Shown piece by piece: positions 19,391 to 28,532 of a stretch of DNA of 64,000 nt. How positions within the stretch are numbered: position 1 is the stretch's first letter; each line of letters starts with the position of its first letter. The notes beneath the pieces are model-generated. The model had not been told where the DNA came from. It saw only the letters and a program-made list of their open reading frames with translations, and ran no database searches. This stretch comes from a virus. Location: IMG/VR virus record IMGVR_UViG_3300027795_000039, positions 62,001-126,000 of that record; one strand, 5' to 3'. The translations under genes were made by a program, and so were the position numbers.

Positions 19391-19915
19391 TCACGTAGTT
19401 GGTGGCTGGTCCTCAGCCGTTCCCTCGGTGATAACGAGACCAGTTGCAGCCGATGATACGACGGTAAGCGCGTCCGTGGCCGTTAGCGCGGGGGTCGTCG
19501 TCGCATCCGTGACGGTGATCGTCGCGATGCCATCAGTTCCTGCCACACACAGGCAGGAGAGCCCATCAGCTGATGGGGTAATCGTGATTACCGCTGTGTT
19601 ATCCACGGACCAGGTGAGAGTGTCACCAGTAACGGGCTGGCCCTTTGAGTCCTGCTCGGCGACGGTAAGAGTTACCTGCTGAAGGTCGGTGAGCTGCACG
19701 GTATTCCCCTTCGTGATGGTTGGCATGCCCGGACCATCCGGTGCAGCCTGGGTGTAAGTGGTTGAATCATGAGCGAGAGTGAGGATAGCGGGGCCTTCTA
19801 GCCACCGGTAAAACACAGTCGCAGCGTTGGTGATGTCACTCGCGTTAAGCAAGTTTTGTGGAACCGTGGCTTGCACGGCGAGTTCCAGCGCCAGCGCGCG
19901 GTTTTCGGCGGTCAC
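19391..19915 (-). CDS. Ig-like (BIG2-type) structural protein
   Basis: 174 residues, GTG start. The first 60 residues are helical. Residues 75-160 look like a bacterial Ig-like domain (VTLTVAEQDSKGQPVTGDTL, then ITITPSADGLSCLCV, TDGIATITVTDA). Such domains decorate phage capsids and tails. There is no tag motif and no effector domain, so this may be an original head gene that remained among the inserted effectors. A decoration or head-completion role is inferred. Confidence 0.6.
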   Translation of the reverse strand: MTAENRALALELAVQATVPQNLLNASDITNAATVFYRWLEGPAILTLAHDSTTYTQAAPDGPGMPTITKGNTVQLTDLQQVTLTVAEQDSKGQPVTGDTLTWSVDNTAVITITPSADGLSCLCVAGTDGIATITVTDATTTPALTATDALTVVSSAATGLVITEGTAEDQPPTT

Positions 19916-19994
19916 TGACTTATCGTCACCTTTCCTACCTTGCCACCTTGCCCTGGCATGTTATTATTTTATCGTATTCACAGCGATAAAAACA

Positions 19995-20225
19995 CTACTG
20001 AGAACGTGCATCATATTCAGCTGATGCCTCTCGAATAGCTGCTTCATTATCAGGCCGTATTATCGCGTTACTAAATATTCCACTCGGCTCATCCCAGTAA
20101 CCACGTGCCAGGATAGACGTGACTGGCAGGATTGTTGAGCCATCTGGTCCTCGCAGCATTCCACAGCTGAGATCATTATCACCGATGAGCTGGGCACCAT
20201 CATCTCTTACCGCGAGAATTTTCAT
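19995..20225 (-). CDS. small protein, unknown
   Basis: 76 residues beginning MKILAVRDDGAQLIGD; no domain recognised. It starts right after the stop of the 2310-residue gene and precedes a gap of about 80 nt with nothing clear in it. No tag motif. Confidence 0.55.
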   Translation of the reverse strand: MKILAVRDDGAQLIGDNDLSCGMLRGPDGSTILPVTSILARGYWDEPSGIFSNAIIRPDNEAAIREASAEYDARSQ

Positions 20226-20228
20226 TAT

Positions 20229-23200
20229 TTATGTACCACTCGCTTTGAATCCACCGAGTTGATCGTAATTAGGCATATTTGGCTTTACTACTTCGGAACC
20301 AGCTACTTGTACCGGTGTCTCACGTGATTTTACACCAGCTTTTTGCAATGCTGCCAAACCTTTTTCTAGCCGCAATTGCACCGTTGTCATTTTTTGAAGA
20401 TCTTTTTTATCTTGATCCTCCACGTACGCACCTCCACCACCTGTGTACGTGGCAACACTGATGTGAAATTCTGCGATTTTATCATTTGTGTGCGCCAGAT
20501 CTTCCTGCGTTACTTCCAGCGCGCGTGATTTCTCTTCTGATGTCGCGGCCGGATCTTTAGCGATGGTTATGGCATTCCAGACCTTCCATGGAATACCGCG
20601 TTTAGTTAGCTTATCGGTAAGAGATTGTGGCGGTTTTTTATCAAACAACACGTGGTCAATGTCATCAGGCGTAAGTGGTCGTGCCTTACCATCTGATGAG
20701 TGAACCTGCACTTCATTGTACGCATGCTGACGGAAGTTGGGACTAGTGTAATCACGATTCATACCACGTAGTCCACGTGCTTGCATGATGCCATGTTTGT
20801 AGGTAGATTTTCCTGGCTCAATGATACTCGGTGTACCTTTATCATATGCAGCGAATGACCGCGTATCCGGATCCAGCATCCGCGATGGCATGCTGGCTTC
20901 ACTGTTGTTCAGCGAGTCACCAACGTTGAATGTCGCATGTTGCTTAACCGCGTCCTTCAGCACCACCTGCGTGGTACCAAATGAAGAAAGCTGGTCGGTG
21001 TTAAAGCCAAACCAATCGTTTACACCAACGCCAGCTGGCCGATCCACCCCATCAGTCACGTAGCCATACACCGGACGAAGAGATGGGTCCATGTTTTCCG
21101 GGTAACCAAACCACGTCCTCTCAAACACCGCACGGGTGTGATTGGACTTAAGTGCCTGTGATTTATTTGTCTCAAACTGCGTTTTGAACGCGTTGTCATC
21201 GAGGATGTGCTCAAGGCCAGGGTTGGTAACGCGAGTGGCAATATGATGAGATGCGATACCGCGTAGCTCTTCACGCATCTTCTCATCCGCGGCTTCAGGC
21301 GTAAGGCCGGCCTCAGCTGCAACGGTCGCGCGCTGCTCCTCATTTGATGCAAGCAACGCGGCCTTTTGTCGTACACTCATGTTGGCATCAAAGTCATTTT
21401 CATCGATACCGCTCTCGCGTAGCACATCAGGGATGGTTCGCGGTGCGTAACCAAGGTCACCTGGGTTCATCGAGAGGTTGCCATCGCGGATCGCGCCAGC
21501 TTGGTACTTCAGATAATACGCGCGTTCCCTATCCGCTGGATCCGCGCTCTTATCGAGCGTGTTTGCTTCATGATCCAGCCGATTGGCCTCGTTTACCAAC
21601 TCGACAGCCTCGTGTGGCGGATCAGCGCTGATGGGGGCAACAGATTTTACTGCTGGTTCAACTGGTTTTATTATCTCAGAGCCAGGAACCTGCACTGGCT
21701 TAATCTCATTCGTTTCTTCTGGCGTAAGAGCCCGAAGTGTTATATGACGAGTTGGCACACGACCAACGAGCGGCACGTGCTGGTCACGCAATTCATCTTT
21801 CTCGATGACGTATTGCTGTCCACGTGGAATCGTGTATTCGCCTTCATCTTCATCTTCAGGAAGATTACCTGTTACACTTCTTGCATCGAGAGCCTTCGTG
21901 CCGGCTGGCATAAGAATATGAAGCATTGCATGATCAGAACTTACTTCACCACTACGCCCGAAACCTGCTGCAACCTCATCAAAAGCAGAAGCTGAATTAT
22001 AACCTGAATCAGAATACACCTTACCGGTGTGACTGTCAACATCCCCGAAGAAGCTGTTAGCGTTAGCGATGCCGCGACTTAGTTGAACATCCTTTGGAAA
22101 TGCAGGAGTTTTACTAAACGCAGAATCTATCAAACTAATTTTCGTTCGCGCATCTTGAGCGGTAGGACCTTGTGTTATTGCTGAATTACGTAGGTAACTA
22201 TTTACTTGCTTGTATCCATTTAGGTAAAAATCATCGAGATTATTTTTTTCAGCTGGTGTCAAGTTTTTTGCGCGGCCATATGTTGCATCTTGAAGAGCAT
22301 CACCGGTTATCGCATCTTGTAGTCGTTTATCGACTGAAACTGATGCATCTGGTTTTGATGCCTTTGAATCAGGAACCTGCACTGAATTACCAGCACGTGA
22401 TATGACTCGCGCTTGAACGTGCAGTTGCCCATCATCATCTTTGTGAACACCGGTAACCGTGTATTTAGTTCCACGATCCAAGACCAGTTCACCCGCACCA
22501 CCGTGACCAGGCAATGCATGAGTACCAGCCGGTACGTTCATGCTCAAAACAGCATTGTTTTTACCAGCTTGACCTGGCACCAAACCTTGCTGTTTCGCCC
22601 AGTCCTCAGCCCACTGTTTACTAGCTGAGGTTGACATGTACCCTGGATCAATTACCTCATCACCGACACGTGGTTCTTTACCCGGCTCAACAGTAATAGC
22701 ACGGTGTACCATCGCATCGTATGATGTTGTACTCTTCGCCATGGCACCATCGAGGTTATCCATGATGTCTTGGGCGGCATCACTTCTCGGTGCACCATTA
22801 CGCAGACTCGCATTCAACCTGCGTGCGGTGTTCGGCAGCGTATACTGACTGCGTGCCCATTCCTCATCAGAAGTAAGCGGTGAGCTCAGCGTGGTTTTTA
22901 CTGGTTCAACGAGTGACGGTTCAATTTCACCAGTTAGCGCGGTATCGCTTGGCTTCGGCTCAACCGCGTTTTCACCACTCAGCCCCGTTCGGATGTGGTC
23001 TGCATGAGATGCCAGCCCATCATCACCACCTGCTCGCGCGACATTCGCCGCATCTCGGAGTGATGACGTCGCACCATCCACATCGCCAGCTGCCAACGCG
23101 TCGCGGGCACTCGCTACCGCATCTCTCGCCTCACCAGGCTGCATCTCACCGTGCATCGCGCTCAGGTCATGGTACGGTACCACGGTCATCGCAGCTTCGC

Positions 23201-26200
23201 CACGGTTCGCGTACGTGCCACCGAGCCTGGTCTTGGTACCGTCTGCCGCGAGGTGTGTGACTGAGAACGTGCCGTCCTTGTTCTTGTAGAGCTTACCGAT
23301 GCGGGTGTCACCGTGGATGACCGCGCCGGCCTTGCTGTCGAACTTGGCTTCCGTGTACTGTGGACCGCATGGCGGACGAACGCAGATGTAACCGTGTATG
23401 TAGCCTTCTTTACCAACCTTCAACAAAGTGGCTTTGGTATCAAACTCTTTAACTGTCTTATCACTCAAACGAACTGAAGTCTCACCGGGTTTCAACGGCA
23501 GGACGACAGCTTCTGATTCCTGGTATGTACCGAAGCCAGTTGGTGGCAGTGAGAAGATTCGCTCGGCTGGGATGCTCTCATGCCGGTTTCCGCCGGTATT
23601 GCTCTCACGCGTCCAGCCGGACATGGTTGACCATGATGTCCACGGGCGTGTTTTATCCCATTCTTCACCACGTGAGGCACGGTATGCTTCTACGTTTTTA
23701 ATACCGTTATTTTTCAACCACTCCTGCGTTGTGGCGTACATCGCATCGCCGATGGCGTGAGCGGCACGCTGAACTGCAGGACGAGCGGCAATGTAATCAT
23801 TAGTTCGAGTTTCGTCATCAGTGAGCTGGTACGATCTTCCTAGCCGACTTGCGACATGTGAGATCATCGCTACCTGCGCTGGTCCACCACTTGAACCACG
23901 CCAGCTGTTAAGGTACCCATCAACAACAGCTCGTTTTAGCTCATCACCAGACAGGTTATCAACATCATGCCGGCCGTCCTCAGCTGCCAACGCGTGAAGA
24001 TCCTCATCTGAGGCGTTCAAATGAGCGGCTACATCCGCAGCAGTTTGCTGGTACGACTTAGCAAATTCTCTGGTGTCATTTGACACGGAGAAGTCATTTT
24101 TATCAAGGCGTGTAAGTGATTCCGGTTGACCGCTGTTGTAACGAGCAATTCGAGATGTATTTACAATCATCCGGTTAATACGATCCGCATCACTATCCAA
24201 CCTGTCACGCGTCAAACTGTCACGCGCTGCAGCAAGCTGTGTCATCATGTCATCATAATGACCAGCTTCACCGTGTTTGATGGCGTCATCGATGAGTGGT
24301 ACGGCTTCATAGCCTTGTGCTGGGCCGTAGTCATCCGCGGGAATGGAGGTAACGGGGTTAGTCTTAAGCCGTGAGATAACGTCACGCGCTGGACCAGCTA
24401 TGTCTTTACCAGAAATTTTACCGGCATCAAATTTATCGTCGATGTTACCAGGTCCGACTTTAATCCACCCGTGGATGTAACCCTCAGGGCCTACTTTGGT
24501 TACACTTGGTTCCACTGCAGTGTCGTGAGAGCCTGTGGGTGTGGCTTTGTCCTCGGATATGACCGAGGCTATTCGCTTCTGGTTCCTGCCATCAGCTTGC
24601 TTTTCAGCGAGTGGTGTATCTGATAGCCGCTGGATAGACACGATACCAGTACCGGGTGCTGGCGCGATAACCACCATCTCACTTTCACGCACCATGCCAA
24701 AACCTGATCTCGGATATGACAAGATCTGGCTTACTGGTACAGTAGCGCTCATGATGACGGCGACAGAAGAGTCAGTGTGATCACTTCCGGCGAACTGGTT
24801 CGCATAAGCAACACTAGTTGACCACGATGACAAAGGTGCGAATTGCGGAGACTTAACGGTTCTTTGTTCTTTAACACTGCTATCACTTGCCCAAGCTGGT
24901 GGCACCATCCAATGAAAACCACGATGAAGCACTACATGAGTGATCCCTTTTTTAGCGAAATCAGCTTGAGTTAGCTCATGCTGCGCCCGCAGAAATGACT
25001 GCCATGTACCAAGTGAGCCCTGGTCTTCGACGGTAATTGGCTTTGACGACAGCGCGGAATTGCCGAGGCTGAATTCACGGCGCGCAGCTTCCTGTACCAC
25101 ATCACGTTTAGATGCCAATGACCAGCTAAAAAGCATCTGGAACAGGCTTTCTTGCCTGATCGCGCTGTCCATGCCACCATCAGCAGCTGAGTGCCATTCT
25201 TTAACTACTGTGTACTTTCCCCGTGGTGAATGACTTTCTGTTTTACGCTGGTCAGCTGGCTTTCCACGTGCGATTGTTACATGGCCATACTTTTTATCTA
25301 CCCAGTAACTGTATTCATCTGGGTTAGCAATCGCTTCATTATAGCGGTCTGCCGGCAAATTTGCGGCGCTAAGCAAATTCTCGGTAGAACTTGGCACCTT
25401 GTTAACGAGACGCTTAGCCGCGCGTCGTGTCATCGGATCAGAGTCGTAAACGTCGCTGTCCTTTAGGCTGATCATGCCTCCAGCCGTGACATCTGTTTTA
25501 TGCGGGTCATTGTAAGCGCCACTTAGCCTACCACTTAGTATTCGCGTTACACCACTAAAAGACGCGGACATCGTACCATCATCTGATGAGCTGGTAATAA
25601 TGCCACTACCAAGTATCGGATGGCTAACCTCATCACCGACTTTTCCACATGGAGGCCTTACACACACCCAGCCGTGGATGTAGCCTTCCTTGCCTACCTT
25701 TGCCAGGTCCGGCCGGACAGTGCTGTCGAGAGAGTCATCCCGCGGAGCTTCGTCCTCGGGTACCTGTTTCCGTACCTGCTTCTGGCTCTTTCCACCGGCT
25801 GGTTTCGCACCAACGGTGCTCGGTGGCACACCTCGCTTGCCACCTGGGCTGCTTTCCGGTGACTGCGGTTGTGGCTGGCTCGCTGGCCAGTAACCGTCCA
25901 TCGCCTGCGGCCCGGTGGGGAATGCCGCGTGAGGACGTTCCGACCTGACACGTCCCGCGTCTGGGTACATGCCGTCGTCGCCATCATCAGGCGCGGTCAT
26001 GATACGTGGCTGTGGTGACGAGCCATCCCAGCGTGGTGGTTCTGCACCAGCGGTGAAACCGGGAACACCGCCAGGTACCGGTGGCATTTGCATGGCACCG
26101 CCGCCTGCAGCTGGTGGCGCCTGGTCCTGGATGTCTTGCCAGGTTTCCTGACCATTCAGGTCTACCTGACGGCGAAGTTGCTTCGAGACAGCCGAGGTAT

Positions 26201-27161
26201 CCGGCACAATTGATGCGTCGAAAAACTGGCCTGATGGGTCAACCGAGTCAATCCGGAACGCGGTACCACGTGGCAGGACGTATTCACCCATGCCCTCACT
26301 TACTTGGAGAGCGTGAGTGCCAGCTGGTGCGTGAATCCGCATGATTCCCGGTATGCCACCGTTACCACTGGTGTTAACTGGTAGTGCTGGACTGTGACCG
26401 GTGCTACGAAACTCACTGAATGCCTTCGCCCAATGGGCTGATGATGACGTGGAAACAAATGACTTATCTGAGAATGTAGCACCGGGACGGAAGTCTGCCG
26501 CCCGGTGTGGTGAGATTGATACACCGCGGTACAAATGCGTGTCTTCGGTTAGCGTGGCATGATGAATGAGGTTGTCGAGTATCTTCATATCATCACGGAA
26601 TCCAGTAAGGCGCCTGTCATCAGGGTCGTAATGGTTTCTGATGCCGCTGAGGTCATCTTTACGAAGCGCTTTGGACATGGCATCGTTGAACTTCGGTGAC
26701 ACGTACCGGTCAACCGTATATTGTTCATACTTAGAACGTGACGGTTCCGAGTATGGTAGTTGTGGTGCCTTCCGGCTTTCCTGCAGCTTGGCACGCTCAG
26801 CTGGATCTTTCGGAAATTCTTTCGTCCACCGACCATCACGATCACGAAGTTCAGCATCCCACCAGTCACCTTTACCGCCACCCCACCACTTCTTCTCCGC
26901 AGTGAATGGTTGTGCGATATCAACATCATCATCGGTCCACGTAAATCGCGGTGCATAACCAGCAAGCTGGTTAACGTCTGGTTCTGGAGCGGTTACCAAA
27001 TCGTCATCATCGAGATCACTTGGCACGTTGATAAGCATGCCTGATGGCATCATAGCCAATTCAGCTGTTAGCTTAACCCACACCTCATGCTTCGAGTTAT
27101 CGACAACTGGTGACATACTACCCATTATAACACCGCTCAACACCCGTGTCGCGATGCTCAT
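20229..27161 (-). CDS. giant five-ART effector with three motif tags
   Basis: 2310 residues from ATG 27161, whose ATGA overlaps the upstream stop. Order: leader with LRDRDGRWTKEFP (105-117); ART1 about 200-325 (LYRGVSI; STSSS; GEYVLPRG, first Glu missing); Pro-rich linker 345-490; tag 1 (KVGKEGYIHGWVCVRPPCG) near 490; ART2 740-845 (LHRGFHW; LSSWS; ESEMVV); tag 2 (TKVGPEGYIHGWIKVGPG) near 890; ART3 1155-1235 (AYRASRG; TSWS; ESEAVV); tag 3 near 1248 with the beta module; ART4 1480-1580 (VHRAITV; GELVLDRG); ART5 1690-1795 (LSRGIAN; EGEYTIPRG). The last 450 residues (YNEVQVHS, FGYPENMDP) resemble no family I can name with confidence. Whether it is cut into separate toxins is the main question. 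Confidence 0.8.
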   Translation of the reverse strand: MSIATRVLSGVIMGSMSPVVDNSKHEVWVKLTAELAMMPSGMLINVPSDLDDDDLVTAPEPDVNQLAGYAPRFTWTDDDVDIAQPFTAEKKWWGGGKGDWWDAELRDRDGRWTKEFPKDPAERAKLQESRKAPQLPYSEPSRSKYEQYTVDRYVSPKFNDAMSKALRKDDLSGIRNHYDPDDRRLTGFRDDMKILDNLIHHATLTEDTHLYRGVSISPHRAADFRPGATFSDKSFVSTSSSAHWAKAFSEFRSTGHSPALPVNTSGNGGIPGIMRIHAPAGTHALQVSEGMGEYVLPRGTAFRIDSVDPSGQFFDASIVPDTSAVSKQLRRQVDLNGQETWQDIQDQAPPAAGGGAMQMPPVPGGVPGFTAGAEPPRWDGSSPQPRIMTAPDDGDDGMYPDAGRVRSERPHAAFPTGPQAMDGYWPASQPQPQSPESSPGGKRGVPPSTVGAKPAGGKSQKQVRKQVPEDEAPRDDSLDSTVRPDLAKVGKEGYIHGWVCVRPPCGKVGDEVSHPILGSGIITSSSDDGTMSASFSGVTRILSGRLSGAYNDPHKTDVTAGGMISLKDSDVYDSDPMTRRAAKRLVNKVPSSTENLLSAANLPADRYNEAIANPDEYSYWVDKKYGHVTIARGKPADQRKTESHSPRGKYTVVKEWHSAADGGMDSAIRQESLFQMLFSWSLASKRDVVQEAARREFSLGNSALSSKPITVEDQGSLGTWQSFLRAQHELTQADFAKKGITHVVLHRGFHWMVPPAWASDSSVKEQRTVKSPQFAPLSSWSTSVAYANQFAGSDHTDSSVAVIMSATVPVSQILSYPRSGFGMVRESEMVVIAPAPGTGIVSIQRLSDTPLAEKQADGRNQKRIASVISEDKATPTGSHDTAVEPSVTKVGPEGYIHGWIKVGPGNIDDKFDAGKISGKDIAGPARDVISRLKTNPVTSIPADDYGPAQGYEAVPLIDDAIKHGEAGHYDDMMTQLAAARDSLTRDRLDSDADRINRMIVNTSRIARYNSGQPESLTRLDKNDFSVSNDTREFAKSYQQTAADVAAHLNASDEDLHALAAEDGRHDVDNLSGDELKRAVVDGYLNSWRGSSGGPAQVAMISHVASRLGRSYQLTDDETRTNDYIAARPAVQRAAHAIGDAMYATTQEWLKNNGIKNVEAYRASRGEEWDKTRPWTSWSTMSGWTRESNTGGNRHESIPAERIFSLPPTGFGTYQESEAVVLPLKPGETSVRLSDKTVKEFDTKATLLKVGKEGYIHGYICVRPPCGPQYTEAKFDSKAGAVIHGDTRIGKLYKNKDGTFSVTHLAADGTKTRLGGTYANRGEAAMTVVPYHDLSAMHGEMQPGEARDAVASARDALAAGDVDGATSSLRDAANVARAGGDDGLASHADHIRTGLSGENAVEPKPSDTALTGEIEPSLVEPVKTTLSSPLTSDEEWARSQYTLPNTARRLNASLRNGAPRSDAAQDIMDNLDGAMAKSTTSYDAMVHRAITVEPGKEPRVGDEVIDPGYMSTSASKQWAEDWAKQQGLVPGQAGKNNAVLSMNVPAGTHALPGHGGAGELVLDRGTKYTVTGVHKDDDGQLHVQARVISRAGNSVQVPDSKASKPDASVSVDKRLQDAITGDALQDATYGRAKNLTPAEKNNLDDFYLNGYKQVNSYLRNSAITQGPTAQDARTKISLIDSAFSKTPAFPKDVQLSRGIANANSFFGDVDSHTGKVYSDSGYNSASAFDEVAAGFGRSGEVSSDHAMLHILMPAGTKALDARSVTGNLPEDEDEGEYTIPRGQQYVIEKDELRDQHVPLVGRVPTRHITLRALTPEETNEIKPVQVPGSEIIKPVEPAVKSVAPISADPPHEAVELVNEANRLDHEANTLDKSADPADRERAYYLKYQAGAIRDGNLSMNPGDLGYAPRTIPDVLRESGIDENDFDANMSVRQKAALLASNEEQRATVAAEAGLTPEAADEKMREELRGIASHHIATRVTNPGLEHILDDNAFKTQFETNKSQALKSNHTRAVFERTWFGYPENMDPSLRPVYGYVTDGVDRPAGVGVNDWFGFNTDQLSSFGTTQVVLKDAVKQHATFNVGDSLNNSEASMPSRMLDPDTRSFAAYDKGTPSIIEPGKSTYKHGIMQARGLRGMNRDYTSPNFRQHAYNEVQVHSSDGKARPLTPDDIDHVLFDKKPPQSLTDKLTKRGIPWKVWNAITIAKDPAATSEEKSRALEVTQEDLAHTNDKIAEFHISVATYTGGGGAYVEDQDKKDLQKMTTVQLRLEKGLAALQKAGVKSRETPVQVAGSEVVKPNMPNYDQLGGFKASGT

Positions 27162-28255
27162 GATTGCCACCATTGGCTCTTGTTAGAAAATGACTGCCAG
27201 GCTGCCTGGTCGTGAACCTGCCATGTGGTGTTTAGTTTTTTACTACCAATGAGTGATGGTCTACTTCCATTATTATCCCACAGTTCGGCTGAATCAAAGA
27301 GGTTATCATCAAGCGCACTGCGGAAGGTATTCGTTACTGCGCTATGAGTGTCTCGTACCACGCTTTCCGGTACCACGCGACCAGTTACCGCAGCTCGCGC
27401 GTTCTCTCGGCGGACCGCTTCATCGGTATCAACGGTAATGTACTTAGCAGCCACCTGGTACCCAGCATCTCGCGCCTTCGCCAGCCGGTCCTGAATCGCG
27501 TTATACCTACCTGTACCAGTACTATCAAAGGTAACGTTCATGCCGTGTTGCAATGCATCGTGGTAAACTCGGCTGGCAATCAATTTTGACTCATCGTGAG
27601 TAAACAATGCTGCTCGCGGGTCACCATCCGCAATCATCTGCTGATACTCGGGAAGCTGCGTTTTGATTTCATCAGGATCAACGTGCACGTCAGTACTCGG
27701 AATCTTTATCACCGTACTTTTCCCACTCGCGGTACCACCACCGAGGAACGTGGCAACTGGGTGATCTGATGTAGGATGGTTGGTAAGAATCTTGGTGATG
27801 ATCTGACGGTGAAGCTTCTCACGTTCTGGATCTAGCTGGCCATTCCTGGTATGACGTGTTAGTGAGCAATCGTAATCAGGTGCTTGAATGCGACCTTGGA
27901 TCGGTGACACGTCACCGGGGCCGACTTTGATCCACCCGTGGATATAGCCATGCGGTCCTACCTTGTTAATTGTACCAACGGCTTTCACCACCGACCCATT
28001 CCGGATCGTGGTATCAGTTGCACTGTTAAGCAGTGTTGGTAGCACAAGTTTGAATGCGGGATGAAGTGGCAGTGACTTCATCTCCTCAGGCGTGAACCAG
28101 CCCCAGTCACCGTTTTCCTCAGGTGTTTCACCATCAAATGACGGCCAGAACGTCTCACCCGCGTCAGTCATGAAGGTGGTGTACGCCCAGCCGTTGCCAT
28201 GGTCATCAGTCACCGCGTGGCTAACCTGAACCGATGGTATATCGTTACCACTCAT
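27158..28255 (-). CDS. zeta-toxin-like kinase carrying the C-terminal half of a Nudix domain
   Basis: 365 residues from ATG 28255 (ATGA overlap with the upstream stop). Residues 10-75 match the C-terminal half of a Nudix domain (WFTPEEMKSLPLHPAF compared with WVTAAEAQMLPLHPGF in the 800-1486 protein) but have no Nudix box. The tag NKVGPHGYIHGWIKVGPG is near 97-114. Residues 125-345 look like zeta toxin: Walker A GGGTASGKST (172-181), VDPDEIK, and a conserved MNVTFDSTGTG stretch. Zeta toxins phosphorylate UDP-N-acetylglucosamine or related nucleotides. No antitoxin-like gene is adjacent. The Nudix N-terminal half is in the 28533-30377 gene. Confidence 0.75.
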   Translation of the reverse strand: MSGNDIPSVQVSHAVTDDHGNGWAYTTFMTDAGETFWPSFDGETPEENGDWGWFTPEEMKSLPLHPAFKLVLPTLLNSATDTTIRNGSVVKAVGTINKVGPHGYIHGWIKVGPGDVSPIQGRIQAPDYDCSLTRHTRNGQLDPEREKLHRQIITKILTNHPTSDHPVATFLGGGTASGKSTVIKIPSTDVHVDPDEIKTQLPEYQQMIADGDPRAALFTHDESKLIASRVYHDALQHGMNVTFDSTGTGRYNAIQDRLAKARDAGYQVAAKYITVDTDEAVRRENARAAVTGRVVPESVVRDTHSAVTNTFRSALDDNLFDSAELWDNNGSRPSLIGSKKLNTTWQVHDQAAWQSFSNKSQWWQS

Positions 28256-28524
28256 GTTACTGGTCCACTCAGGTGGTTGTATGCTGCCAGGAACTGCCCT
28301 GCCTCGACCTTCAGCTGCCGTGGCGCGGCTTGCCAGCATGCCAGCTGGGTAAAATCACGAACACGATTCACATCGGCTGAGCTCGGCGGCTGTGTCACCT
28401 CCGGCCACATCTGCGCGAACGTGGTAACGGGTGTACCATCGTGATTCCACAGGTCCCAGCTGCCAAGCTTCGTCCAGTCCTCATTCGCATCAGCTCGTGA
28501 GAACGGATATGACCAGGTGCTCAC
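28252..28524 (-). CDS. stand-alone copy of the minor head protein N-terminal domain
   Basis: 90 residues from GTG 28524. NEDWTKLGSWDLWNHDGTPV and CWQAAPRQLKVE align well with the minor head protein N-terminus. It lies exactly between the two genes that hold the halves of a Nudix domain, so it probably arrived with the insertion that split that domain. It ends in a 4-nt ATGA overlap with the zeta-toxin gene. Confidence 0.65.
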   Translation of the reverse strand: MSTWSYPFSRADANEDWTKLGSWDLWNHDGTPVTTFAQMWPEVTQPPSSADVNRVRDFTQLACWQAAPRQLKVEAGQFLAAYNHLSGPVT

Positions 28525-28532
28525 GTGTCATC

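Noticed and set aside
28256-28339. Longer start for the zeta-toxin gene at 28339
   Set aside because: The extra residues overlap the 90-residue gene and do not resemble the Nudix half; ATG 28255 has the usual ATGA overlap.
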